64,000 nucleotides of DNA, taken from Streptomyces sp. JH14. Lineage in GTDB: Bacteria; Actinomycetota; Actinomycetes; Streptomycetales; Streptomycetaceae. The notes beneath the pieces are model-generated. The model did no database searches, was not told where the DNA came from, and saw only the letters and a program-made list of their open reading frames with translations. The position numbers and the translations under genes are program-made. The DNA lies in assembly GCF_029428675.1 (NCBI RefSeq), contig NZ_JAJNEL010000001.1, positions 3,596,001 through 3,660,000 on the forward strand. The letters are read 5' to 3'. Shown in pieces: positions 9,099-16,692 of this stretch; the first letter of the stretch is position 1; every line of letters starts with the position of its first letter.

Positions 9099-10414
9099 GC
9101 GAGCCCTCCCCGAGCATGTCTTCCCCGAGCATGTCTTCGCCGAGCACGTCTTCCTCGAGCGAGCCTTCCCCGAGCGCGCCTGCCCGCGGCCGCAAGCTCG
9201 CCCGTGCCGCCCAGCGCATCACCTCCTCGGCGCTCGGTCCGTATCAGACCGCGGTCATCCGGATCGGTTTTTCCGTCACCTATCTGCTCTTCCTGCTCCG
9301 CGAGCTGCCGCACCGCCACGAGATGTACGGCCCCGACGCCCCGTGGGGCTGGGACATGGCGAAGCAGCTCATATCGGGCAACGAATCCTTCTCCGTGCTC
9401 ATGTGGTCGAACAGCACGGCCTGGTTCGAAGTCGTCTACGGGATCGCGCTGGTGTCCGCCGCGCTGCTGATGCTCGGCTGGCATACCCGCGTCATGTCCG
9501 TCCTCTTCATGGTCGGCGTGCTCTCGCTGCAGAACCGCAGCATTTTCCTGGGTGACGGCGGCGACAACGTCATCCATCTGATGGCGATCTATCTGGTGCT
9601 GACGCGTTGCGGGCAGGTCTGGTCCCTGGACGCGCGGCGTGCGGCACGGGCGACGCGAGAGGCGACTGCAGAGGGGCCGGGCGCACGCAGGCCGGCGCCG
9701 AATGTGGGCGGGACGGTCCTGTGGGTGCTGCTCGGCCTGGTCCTCGTGGCGGGTTCGGCGACAGACGGACTCGGCGGCACCTGGTGGCTGCCGGCTCTCC
9801 TCTGGGTGCTGTGGATCGGCCATGGTGCCTGGTGGGCCCTGAATCGCTACGCGCCGCGCAGTGAACCGCGCCTTCTGCTGGACGTCATCGCCAACCTCGT
9901 CCACAACGCCACGCTCGTCGTGATCATGGTCGAGGTCTGCCTGATCTACGCGACCGCCGGCTGGTACAAGATCCAGGGATCGCGGTGGCAGGACGGCACC
10001 GCCCTGTACTACCCGCTCAAGCTCGACTACTTCACCCCCTGGCCCGCCCTGTCCGACCTGCTCGCCTCCAACGGTGTGATGGTCATGGTCCTGACGTACG
10101 GCACAGTCATCGTGCAGGTCGCCTTCCCCTTCACCCTCTTCAACCGGCGGGTCAAGAACGTCCTGCTCGTCGCCATGATCTGCGAGCACGCCGGCATCGC
10201 CCTGCTGCTGGGGCTGCCTTTCTTCTCGATGGCGATGATCGCTGCCGACTCCGTCTTCCTGCCGACGGTCTTCCTGGTCTGGCTGGGGGGCCAGGTGTCG
10301 CTCGGGCGGCAGCTGCTGTTCTCCCGCTCGGGCCGGGTGCCCGGGCCGCGGCGAGGCGGCGAGGAGGAGGCCCCGCAGCACACCGGAAGCGGTGGCCATA
10401 CGCTCGTCGGGTGA
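9095..10414 (+). CDS. HTTM-domain membrane protein (vitamin K gamma-carboxylase-like family)
   Basis: 439 aa from GTG 9095. The frame is open further upstream inside the DUF5819 gene, but the overlap GTGA and the Ser/Pro-rich start support this start. After a low-complexity Ser/Pro region (1-about 30) there are several membrane segments to about residue 410. HTTM is the membrane domain shared with vitamin K-dependent gamma-carboxylases; family-like positions include GDGGDNVIHLMAIYL and ATAGWYKIQGSRWQDGTA. Enzymatic activity is unproven for bacterial members. It is sandwiched between DUF5819 and a TrmH gene with 4-nt overlaps on both sides. Confidence 0.85.
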   Translation: MSEPSPSMSSPSMSSPSTSSSSEPSPSAPARGRKLARAAQRITSSALGPYQTAVIRIGFSVTYLLFLLRELPHRHEMYGPDAPWGWDMAKQLISGNESFSVLMWSNSTAWFEVVYGIALVSAALLMLGWHTRVMSVLFMVGVLSLQNRSIFLGDGGDNVIHLMAIYLVLTRCGQVWSLDARRAARATREATAEGPGARRPAPNVGGTVLWVLLGLVLVAGSATDGLGGTWWLPALLWVLWIGHGAWWALNRYAPRSEPRLLLDVIANLVHNATLVVIMVEVCLIYATAGWYKIQGSRWQDGTALYYPLKLDYFTPWPALSDLLASNGVMVMVLTYGTVIVQVAFPFTLFNRRVKNVLLVAMICEHAGIALLLGLPFFSMAMIAADSVFLPTVFLVWLGGQVSLGRQLLFSRSGRVPGPRRGGEEEAPQHTGSGGHTLVG

Positions 10415-11160
10415 GCAGCGATACCGGCAGCACCGGCCGTACCAGCACCAGCAGCAGTACCAGCACCACTGGCGGCCCCTCGGGCTCAGCCCTCGCGGCG
10501 GGTGAGCCGACGGTGGAGCCCCTGCAGTACGACGACGGGTTCGGGGCGGAGATCGGTGTCGGACCGCACCCGCTGCCCTGGCCCGAGGGCGAGCGGTACG
10601 ACCCCGAGCTGCTCGCCCACGGCGACCGGCGCAATGTCGGCGACGAGTACCGCTACTGGACGCGGGAAGCGATCGTCGCCGATCTGGATCTGCGACGGCA
10701 CGACTTCCATGTGGCCGTGGAGAACTGGGGTCACGACTTCAATATCGGGTCGGTGGTGCGTACCGCGAACGCCTTCCTGGCCAAGGAGATCCACATCGTG
10801 GGCCGGCGGCGCTGGAACCGGCGCGGTGCGATGGTGACCGACCGGTACCAGCATGTGCGGCACCACCCCGACACGGCGGATCTGACCGCCTGGGCGGCGG
10901 CCGAGGGGCTGCCGATCATCGGGATCGACAATCTGCCGGGAGCCGTGCCGCTGGAGCGCACCGAGCTGCCGCGCAGGTGTGTGCTGCTTTTCGGGCAGGA
11001 GGGGCCGGGGCTGACGGAGGAGGCCCGCAAGCACGCCACGATGGTCTGCTCGATCGCCCAGTTCGGCTCGACGCGGTCGATCAATGCGGGGGCGGCGGCG
11101 GCCATTGCCATGCATGCGTGGGTGCAGCGGTACGCCGACATTCCGGAGGCCGGAGTCTGA
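10411..11160 (+). CDS. TrmH/SpoU-family RNA 2'-O-methyltransferase
   Basis: 249 aa from GTG 10411, overlapping the HTTM stop. SPOUT motifs are complete: NIGSVVRTANAF (about residue 111), VLLFGQEGPGL (about 191) and STRSINAGAAAAI (about 220), forming the trefoil knot that binds S-adenosylmethionine. The first 35 residues are Ser/Thr/Gly repeats with no counterpart in the family core. The target (tRNA or rRNA ribose) cannot be told. TACGCT ends 6 nt before the GTG, inside the HTTM coding end, so the gene may also have its own leaderless promoter. A strong hairpin follows. Confidence 0.9.
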   Translation: MSSDTGSTGRTSTSSSTSTTGGPSGSALAAGEPTVEPLQYDDGFGAEIGVGPHPLPWPEGERYDPELLAHGDRRNVGDEYRYWTREAIVADLDLRRHDFHVAVENWGHDFNIGSVVRTANAFLAKEIHIVGRRRWNRRGAMVTDRYQHVRHHPDTADLTAWAAAEGLPIIGIDNLPGAVPLERTELPRRCVLLFGQEGPGLTEEARKHATMVCSIAQFGSTRSINAGAAAAIAMHAWVQRYADIPEAGV

Positions 11161-11173
11161 GGAGGCGAAGGCC

Positions 11174-11214
11174 GAGGGGCGGGGCCGGGGGCTTCTGCCC
11201 CGGCCCCGCCCCTC
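11174..11214. terminator. Bidirectional terminator between trmH-like gene and paaN
   Basis: GAGGGGCGGGGCCGGGG (11174-11190) and its exact complement (11198-11214) form a perfect 17-bp stem with a 7-nt loop. It lies between the convergent ends at 11160 and 11245. Confidence 0.85.
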
Positions 11215-11244
11215 GCGCCCGAGGGACCGGCCGACGGGCCTGCG

Positions 11245-12945
11245 CTATGCCTGGCGGCGGACTTCCACCATGCGGAAGCGGTTCGACACGAATGCTCCGT
11301 CGCTCAGTGCCGCGTTCGCCGCAGGGTTGCCGCCCGAGCCGTGGAAGTCGGAGAAGGCCGCCGTCTGGTTGACGTACACCCCGCCCGTCAGGTTCAGCGA
11401 GAGCTGGGCCGACTCGTCCAGGCAGACGTCCTCCACCGCACGCTCCACCTCCGGTGAGGTCGTGTACGCGCCGACCGTCATGGCGCCCTCATCGCGGATC
11501 GTGCGGCGCAGCAGCTCCACCGCGTCCGCCGTCGAGTCGACGGCGACCGCGAACGCCACCGGTCCGAAGCACTCCGACAGGCAGGCCGCCTCGTCGTCCG
11601 GCTTGGTGGCGTCGAGCTTGACGACGACCGGGGTACGGACCACCGCGTCCGGGAACTCCGCGTTGGACACTTCCCGCGAGGCCAGGGCGACCTCACCCAG
11701 TTCGCTCGCCGCCTCCAGCCGGGCCTTCACCTCCGGGTTGACGAGCGCGCCGAGCAGCGCGCTCGCCCGGGCGTCGTCTCCGAGCAGGCCGGTGACCGAG
11801 GCGGCGATGTCACCGACCACGTCGTCGTACGACTTGTCGCCGGCGTTGGTCGTGATGCCGTCCCGGGGGATCAGCAGGTTCTGCGGGGTGGTGCACATCT
11901 GGCCGCTGTACAAGGAGAGGGAGAACGCCAGGTTGGCCAGCATGCCCCGGTAGTCATCGGTGGAGTCGACGACGATCGTGTTGACCCCCGCCTTCTCCGT
12001 GTAGACCTGGGCCTGGCGGGCGTTGGCCTCCAGCCAGTCGCCGAAGGCCGTGGATCCGGTGTAGTCGATGATCTTGATCTCGGGGCGGACCGCCAGGGTC
12101 TTGGCGATGCCCTCGCCCGGCCGCTCGACGGCCAGGCAGACCAGGTTGGGGTCGAAGCCCGCCTCGGTCAGCACCTCGCGGGCCACCTGGACCGTGAGCG
12201 CCAGGGGCAGTACGGCGCGCGGATGCGGCTTCACCAGGACCGGGTTGCCGGTGGCGAGGGAGGCGAAGAGTCCCGGATAGCCGTTCCACGTCGGGAAGGT
12301 GTTGCAGCCGATCACCAGTGCGATGCCGCGGCCCGCCGCGATGTACGTCTTGTGCAGCTGGAGCGGATCGCGCTTGCCCTGCGGCTTGGACCAGTCCGCG
12401 GTCCGCGGTGTGCGGATCTGCTCCTCGTACGCATACGCCACCGCTTCCAGGCCGCGGTCCTGGGCGTGCGGGCCGCCCGCCTGGAACGCCATCATGAAGG
12501 CCTGCCCGGTCGTGTGCATCACGGCGTGGCCGAACTCATGGGTGCGGGCGCTGATCCGCGCCAGGATCTCCAGGCACACCAGAGCCCTGGTCTCGGGCCC
12601 CGCCTCGCGCCACGCGGCCATCCCCGCGCGCATCGCCGGAAGCAGCACGTCCAGGTCGGCGTGCGGATATTCGACGCCGAGCTCCGGTCCGTAGGGAGAG
12701 ATCTCCCCGCCCGTCCAGTCGTCGGTGCCCGGCTGGCCGAGGTCGAGCCGGGTGTGCAGCACGGCGTCGAACGCGGCCTTGCCCTCGGCGGCGCCCAGGC
12801 TGCCCGGGGCGCCGCCCTCGCCGTATGCCTTCGGGTGCTCGGGATGCGGGGACCAGTAGGCGCGCGTGCGGATCGCGTCGAGGGCCTGGTCGAGCGTGGG
12901 GCGGTGTTTGTCGGACAGCAGTCGGGGGGAGAGCTCGGCGGCCAT
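11245..12945 (-). CDS. paaN: Phenylacetic acid degradation protein PaaN (aldehyde dehydrogenase)
   Basis: 566 aa from ATG 12945, with GAGGAG upstream; the open frame beyond it runs into the divergent tetR gene and is not coding. PaaN corresponds to the aldehyde dehydrogenase half of PaaZ, oxidising the ring-opened semialdehyde of the phenylacetate pathway. NTFPTWNGYPGLFASLATGN and LVKPHP form the NAD-binding loop; the catalytic Cys is in GQMCTTPQN (about residue 350). There is no C-terminal MaoC hydratase domain, so ring-opening hydrolysis must come from another protein. An operator copy lies in its promoter spacer. Confidence 0.92.
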   Translation of the reverse strand: MAAELSPRLLSDKHRPTLDQALDAIRTRAYWSPHPEHPKAYGEGGAPGSLGAAEGKAAFDAVLHTRLDLGQPGTDDWTGGEISPYGPELGVEYPHADLDVLLPAMRAGMAAWREAGPETRALVCLEILARISARTHEFGHAVMHTTGQAFMMAFQAGGPHAQDRGLEAVAYAYEEQIRTPRTADWSKPQGKRDPLQLHKTYIAAGRGIALVIGCNTFPTWNGYPGLFASLATGNPVLVKPHPRAVLPLALTVQVAREVLTEAGFDPNLVCLAVERPGEGIAKTLAVRPEIKIIDYTGSTAFGDWLEANARQAQVYTEKAGVNTIVVDSTDDYRGMLANLAFSLSLYSGQMCTTPQNLLIPRDGITTNAGDKSYDDVVGDIAASVTGLLGDDARASALLGALVNPEVKARLEAASELGEVALASREVSNAEFPDAVVRTPVVVKLDATKPDDEAACLSECFGPVAFAVAVDSTADAVELLRRTIRDEGAMTVGAYTTSPEVERAVEDVCLDESAQLSLNLTGGVYVNQTAAFSDFHGSGGNPAANAALSDGAFVSNRFRMVEVRRQA

Positions 12946-12998
12946 GACGGACCAACTCCTCATCGAGCTGGGCAGGGACGGGCGGACAGAGTTAGAGT

Positions 12999-13016
12999 AA
13001 CCGAACGATCGGTCGG
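12999..13016 (+). promoter_or_regulatory. TetR/PaaR-type operator between paaN and tetR
   Basis: AACCGAACGATCGGTCGG, identical to the paaA site. On the minus strand it fills the spacer between TTGTCC and TACTCT, a plausible -35/-10 pair for paaN. It also lies 53 nt before the tetR start, so one protein could repress both genes. Confidence 0.7.
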
Positions 13017-13037
13017 GACAAGGGGGCCCACGAAACC

Positions 13038-13046
13038 TGTGGACAA
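13038..13046 (-). promoter_or_regulatory. DnaA-box-like 9-mer before tetR
   Basis: Minus-strand TTGTCCACA, matching the preferred Streptomyces DnaA box. It lies 25 nt from the operator and 23 nt before the tetR start. Confidence 0.45.
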
Positions 13047-13068
13047 CTCGTAGGGGAGGATCGCGGAC

Positions 13069-13662
13069 ATGACCACGGCCAAGCGGGACACGTACACCCC
13101 GGAGACTCTCCTCACCGTCGCCGTCCGTGTCTTCAACGAGCGCGGTTACGACGGCACGTCGATGGAGCACCTGTCCAAGGCGGCGGGCATCTCCAAATCG
13201 TCCATCTACCACCATGTCGCGGGCAAGGAAGAGCTGCTGCGGCGCGCAGTCAGCCGGGCGCTGGACGGGCTCTTCGGGATTCTCGGCGAGGCCGGGGCGA
13301 CGCGCGGGCGCGCGATGGAAAGGGTCGAATACGTCACGCGCCGTACCGTCGAGGTGCTGATAGCCGAACTGCCCTACGTCACGCTGCTGCTGCGTGTGCG
13401 GGGCAATACGGCGGCCGAGCGCTGGGCAATGGAACGGCGCCGCGAGTTCGACCATCGGGTGGCCGAGCTGCTGAAGGCGGCGGTCGCGGACGGTGATCTC
13501 CGCTCCGACGTGGACATACGGCTGGCGACCCGGCTGCTCTTCGGGATGGTCAACTCCCTGGTCGAGTGGTACCGGCCGCAGCCGGGCGGTGGCGCCGAGG
13601 GGGAGCAGCTGGCGGACACGGTCGTGCAGCTGGCGTTCGAGGGGATGCGTTCCAGCCGCTGA
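13069..13662 (+). CDS. TetR-family regulator, probable phenylacetate repressor (PaaR-like)
   Basis: 197 aa with an N-terminal TetR helix-turn-helix (RVFNERGYDGTSMEHLSKAA, then GISKSSIYHHVAGKEELL, about residues 22-60) and a ligand-binding C-terminal domain. GGGGAGGA precedes ATG 13069. It is divergent from paaN, and the same 18-nt dyad occurs here and before paaA, so it is the natural candidate repressor of both paa units, with a phenylacetate CoA-thioester as likely effector. The effector is inferred from known PaaR/PaaX systems. A 12-bp palindrome, GTCGTCGACGAC, follows the stop (13663-13674). Confidence 0.85.
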   Translation: MTTAKRDTYTPETLLTVAVRVFNERGYDGTSMEHLSKAAGISKSSIYHHVAGKEELLRRAVSRALDGLFGILGEAGATRGRAMERVEYVTRRTVEVLIAELPYVTLLLRVRGNTAAERWAMERRREFDHRVAELLKAAVADGDLRSDVDIRLATRLLFGMVNSLVEWYRPQPGGGAEGEQLADTVVQLAFEGMRSSR

Positions 13663-13734
13663 GTCGTCGACGACCGGAGGCCGGGTGCCGGGAGCACCGG
13701 AACCGACGCGGCGATCTCCAGGGTGAGCAAGTCC

Positions 13735-14256
13735 CTAGGTGAGTTCGGTGGGGCGCTCGGGCCCCGGGGCCAGATCGGTCTCCTCGAACACCAGAAGCGT
13801 GCGCGTGGACAGCACCTCCGGGATGGCCTGGATTCTGGTCAGGACCAGCTCGCGCAGCGACCGGTTGTCCGGGGTGTGTACCAGCAGCAGCACGTCGAAG
13901 TCTCCGCTGACCAGCGCGATGTGGGTCGCCCCCGGCAGTGCCTGGAGCTGCTCGCGCACCGTCCGCCAGGAGTTCTGCACGATCTTGAGCGTGATGTACG
14001 CGGAGGCGCCCTGCCCCGCCCGCTCATGGTTCACGCGTGCGCTGAAGCCGCGGATCACGCCGTCGTCGATGAGCCGGTTGATCCGCGCGTAGGCGTTGGC
14101 GCGCGACACATGGACGCGGTCGGCCACCGACCGTATCGAGGCGCGGCCGTCCGTCTGCAGCAGCCGGAGGATGTCACGGTCGATGGCATCGAGCGGGCGC
14201 GCGGGTGGAACCTGGCCGGGACCCTCGACCCCGTCGGCCATTTGTTCAGCTGCCAT
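13735..14256 (-). CDS. Lrp/AsnC-family regulator (BkdR-like)
   Basis: 173 aa from ATG 14256, preceded by GGGAGG. N-terminal winged helix-turn-helix (LDAIDRDILRLLQTDGRASI, then VADRVHVSRANAYARINRL, about residues 22-70) and a C-terminal RAM ligand-binding domain (about 85-165). Such proteins sense amino acids or related acids and form octamers on phased sites. It is divergent from the first E1/E2 operon, so control of that operon in response to branched-chain substrates is likely. A three-copy phased repeat in the shared gap is the best operator candidate. Confidence 0.9.
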   Translation of the reverse strand: MAAEQMADGVEGPGQVPPARPLDAIDRDILRLLQTDGRASIRSVADRVHVSRANAYARINRLIDDGVIRGFSARVNHERAGQGASAYITLKIVQNSWRTVREQLQALPGATHIALVSGDFDVLLLVHTPDNRSLRELVLTRIQAIPEVLSTRTLLVFEETDLAPGPERPTELT

Positions 14257-14301
14257 GTCCCCGTGCCTCCCTGCCCTGGACGACCTGTCCCTATCCCAGG
14301 C

Positions 14302-14323
14302 TGTGGAGAACCGTTTGTCCACA
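14302..14323. promoter_or_regulatory. Inverted DnaA-box-like pair before lrp
   Basis: TGTGGAGAA (14302-14310; minus-strand TTCTCCACA, one mismatch) faces TTGTCCACA (14315-14323), making an inverted repeat CTGTGGA/TCCACAG. It lies 46 nt upstream of the lrp start. Confidence 0.4.
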
Positions 14324-14357
14324 GGCTGATGGCGCCTGTAGCCAAAATGCGCCCGCG

Positions 14358-14371
14358 ACCGAACAATCGGT
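14358..14371 (+). promoter_or_regulatory. Near copy of the paa operator in the lrp/bkd gap
   Basis: ACCGAACAATCGGT differs from the paa core ACCGAACGATCGGT by one base (G to A) at the centre. Both half sites ACCG/CGGT are kept. It is 102 nt upstream of lrp and 133 nt upstream of the E1alpha gene. Confidence 0.45.
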
Positions 14372-14434
14372 AGGTGAGGCACACCACATCCGTGTCTCGG
14401 ACAGTGCTCGACATTTCGACATATTCAGTCACCC

Positions 14435-14479
14435 CTCGATATCGGATGACCCCTCGATATCGCCAAGCCGCTCGATATC
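14435..14479 (+). repeat. Three phased direct repeats before the first bkd operon
   Basis: CTCGATATC occurs at 14435-14443, 14453-14461 and 14471-14479, exactly 18 nt apart. Each contains the palindrome GATATC, and the first two are embedded in a longer identical unit ACCCCTCGATATCG. A partial CTCGAT follows at 14481. The array ends 25 nt before the E1alpha ATG and is AT-rich for this genome, so it is a likely operator array for the Lrp protein. Confidence 0.6.
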
Positions 14480-14503
14480 CCTCGATGCAAGGAGGTGCTT
14501 GTC

Positions 14504-15667
14504 ATGACGGTCCAAGAGCTGCCCGGCGCGGCCGCCTACCGGCCCACGCCGCCTCCGGCCTGGAAGCCGCTCACCAACCCCGCGCCGCTGCTCCCGGACC
14601 CCGAGCCGTACCGCGTGCTCGGTACGGCTGCCGTGGCCGACGCAGACCCCGAGCTGCTGCTGCGGCTCTACGCCGAGCTGGTGCGCGGTCGGCGGTACAA
14701 CGCCCAGGCCACCGCCCTCACCAAGCAGGGCCGACTCGCCGTCTATCCGTCGAGCACCGGGCAGGAAGCCTGCGAGATAGCGGCGGCGCTGGTGCTGGAG
14801 GAGCGCGACTGGCTCTTCCCCAGCTACCGCGACACGCTCGCGGCGGTGGCGCGCGGCCTCGATCCGGTCGAGGCGCTGACTCTGCTGCGCGGCGACCGGC
14901 ACACCGGGTACGACCCGCGTGAGCACCGCATCGCCCCGCTCTGCACCCCGCTCGCCACCCAGCTGCCGCATGCCGTGGGTCTGGCCCACGCGGCACGGCT
15001 CAAGGGGGACGATGTGGTGGCGCTCGCCATGGTCGGCGACGGCGGGACCAGCGAGGGCGATTTCCACGAGGCGTTGAACTTCGCGGCCGTCTGGCGGGCA
15101 CCGGTGGTGTTCCTGGTCCAGAACAACGGCTTTGCCATCTCCGTACCCCTGGCGAAGCAGACGGCTGCGCCGTCACTGGCGCACAAGGCGGTGGGGTACG
15201 GGATGCCGGGCCGGCTGGTCGACGGCAATGACGCGGCCGCCGTGCACCAGGTGCTCGGCGAGGCGGTGGCACGGGCCCGGGCGGGTGGGGGCCCGACCCT
15301 GGTCGAGGCGGTGACGTACCGGATGGACGCGCATACGAATGCGGACGATGCGACGCGCTATCGCGGCGACAGCGAGGTGGAGGCGTGGCGGGCGCACGAC
15401 CCGATCATGCTGCTGGAGCGGGAGCTCACCGAGCGCGGGCTGCTCGGCGAGGACGGCATCGAGGAGGCGCGTGCGGCCGCGGAGCGGATGGCTGCCGGGC
15501 TGCGCGCGCGGATGAACGCCGATCCGGTGCTCGATCCCATGGATCTCTTCACGCATGTCTATGCGGAACAGACCGCACAGTTGCGGGAGCAGGCGGCCCG
15601 GCTGCGGGTGGAGCTGGACGCCGAGCAGGGCCAGGACGGTACGAGTGGTGCGGGGGACGGCCGATGA
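14504..15667 (+). CDS. bkdA: 2-oxoacid (branched-chain) dehydrogenase E1 alpha subunit, copy 1
   Basis: 387 aa from ATG 14504, with AAGGAGG 8 nt upstream (a GTG at 14495 lies on the ribosome site). It decarboxylates 2-oxoacids with thiamine diphosphate; the TPP motif runs from GDGGTSEGDFHEALN (about residue 179) to the closing NN near 206, and STGQEACEIAAAL near 82 is typical. Divergence from an Lrp gene favours branched-chain oxoacids over pyruvate, which matters because the products are starter units for branched fatty acids. Its stop overlaps the E1 beta start (ATGA). Confidence 0.88.
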   Translation: MTVQELPGAAAYRPTPPPAWKPLTNPAPLLPDPEPYRVLGTAAVADADPELLLRLYAELVRGRRYNAQATALTKQGRLAVYPSSTGQEACEIAAALVLEERDWLFPSYRDTLAAVARGLDPVEALTLLRGDRHTGYDPREHRIAPLCTPLATQLPHAVGLAHAARLKGDDVVALAMVGDGGTSEGDFHEALNFAAVWRAPVVFLVQNNGFAISVPLAKQTAAPSLAHKAVGYGMPGRLVDGNDAAAVHQVLGEAVARARAGGGPTLVEAVTYRMDAHTNADDATRYRGDSEVEAWRAHDPIMLLERELTERGLLGEDGIEEARAAAERMAAGLRARMNADPVLDPMDLFTHVYAEQTAQLREQAARLRVELDAEQGQDGTSGAGDGR

Positions 15668-16692
15668 CCACGGCGGCGATGGCCGGCGAGCGGACTGACA
15701 GGGTCAAGCCGGCCACCATGGCGCAGGCGCTCGGGCGTGCACTGCGCGACTCGATGGCCGAGGACCCGACGGTGCACGTCCTCGGTGAGGATGTCGGCAC
15801 GCTCGGCGGGGTCTTCCGGATCACCGACGGGCTGGCCAAGGAGTTCGGCGAGGACCGCTGTACCGACACGCCGCTGGCCGAGGCGGGCATTCTCGGTACG
15901 GCCGTCGGCATGGCGATGTACGGGCTGCGGCCTGTGGTGGAGATGCAGTTCGACGCGTTCGCCTATCCGGCGTTCGAGCAGCTCATCAGCCATGTCGCCA
16001 AGATGAGGAACCGGACCCGGGGCGCCATGCCGCTGCCGATCACGGTGCGGGTGCCGTACGGCGGCGGGATCGGCGGGGTCGAGCACCACAGCGACTCCTC
16101 GGAGGCCTACTACATGGCCACGCCGGGCCTGCATGTCGTCACGCCGGCCACGGTCGACGACGCGTACGGCCTGCTGCGGGCATCGATCGCCTCCGACGAC
16201 CCGGTGGTCTTCCTGGAGCCCAAGCGGCTGTACTGGTCGAAAGCGCCATGGTCGCCGGACGCGCCGGTGGAGGTCGAACCGATAGGACGTGCCGTTGTCC
16301 GCCGTCCCGGGCGCAGCGCGACGCTGATCACCTACGGGCCGTCCCTGCCGGTCTGCCTGGAGGCCGCCGAGGCGGCCGTCGAGGAGGGCTGGGACCTCGA
16401 GGTGGTGGACCTGCGTTCGCTGGTCCCGTTCGACGACGAGACGGTCGCCGCTTCCGTGCGGCGCACCGGCCGCGCGGTCGTCGTCCACGAGTCGTCCGGG
16501 TTCGGCGGCCCCGGTGGAGAGATCGCCGCTCGCGTCACCGAGCGCTGCTTCCACCATCTGGAGGCCCCGGTGCTGCGGGTCGCCGGGTTCGACATCCCGT
16601 ATCCGCCGCCGATGCTGGAGCGGCACCATCTGCCGGGCGTGGACCGGGTGCTCGACGCGGTCGCGCGGCTGCAGTGGGAGGCGGGGAGCTGA
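15664..16692 (+). CDS. bkdB: 2-oxoacid (branched-chain) dehydrogenase E1 beta subunit, copy 1
   Basis: 342 aa from ATG 15664, which overlaps the E1 alpha stop; the open frame upstream lies inside E1 alpha. Family landmarks are GEDVGTLGGVFRITDGL (about residue 42), TPLAEAGILGTAVGMA and VRVPYGGGIGGVEHHSDS (about 125). The C-terminal domain (about 215-340) has VVVHESSGFGGPGGEIAA. It pairs with E1 alpha in an alpha2beta2 enzyme. Its stop shares one base with the E2 start (TGATG), so the operon is tightly coupled. Confidence 0.9.
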   Translation: MTTAAMAGERTDRVKPATMAQALGRALRDSMAEDPTVHVLGEDVGTLGGVFRITDGLAKEFGEDRCTDTPLAEAGILGTAVGMAMYGLRPVVEMQFDAFAYPAFEQLISHVAKMRNRTRGAMPLPITVRVPYGGGIGGVEHHSDSSEAYYMATPGLHVVTPATVDDAYGLLRASIASDDPVVFLEPKRLYWSKAPWSPDAPVEVEPIGRAVVRRPGRSATLITYGPSLPVCLEAAEAAVEEGWDLEVVDLRSLVPFDDETVAASVRRTGRAVVVHESSGFGGPGGEIAARVTERCFHHLEAPVLRVAGFDIPYPPPMLERHHLPGVDRVLDAVARLQWEAGS

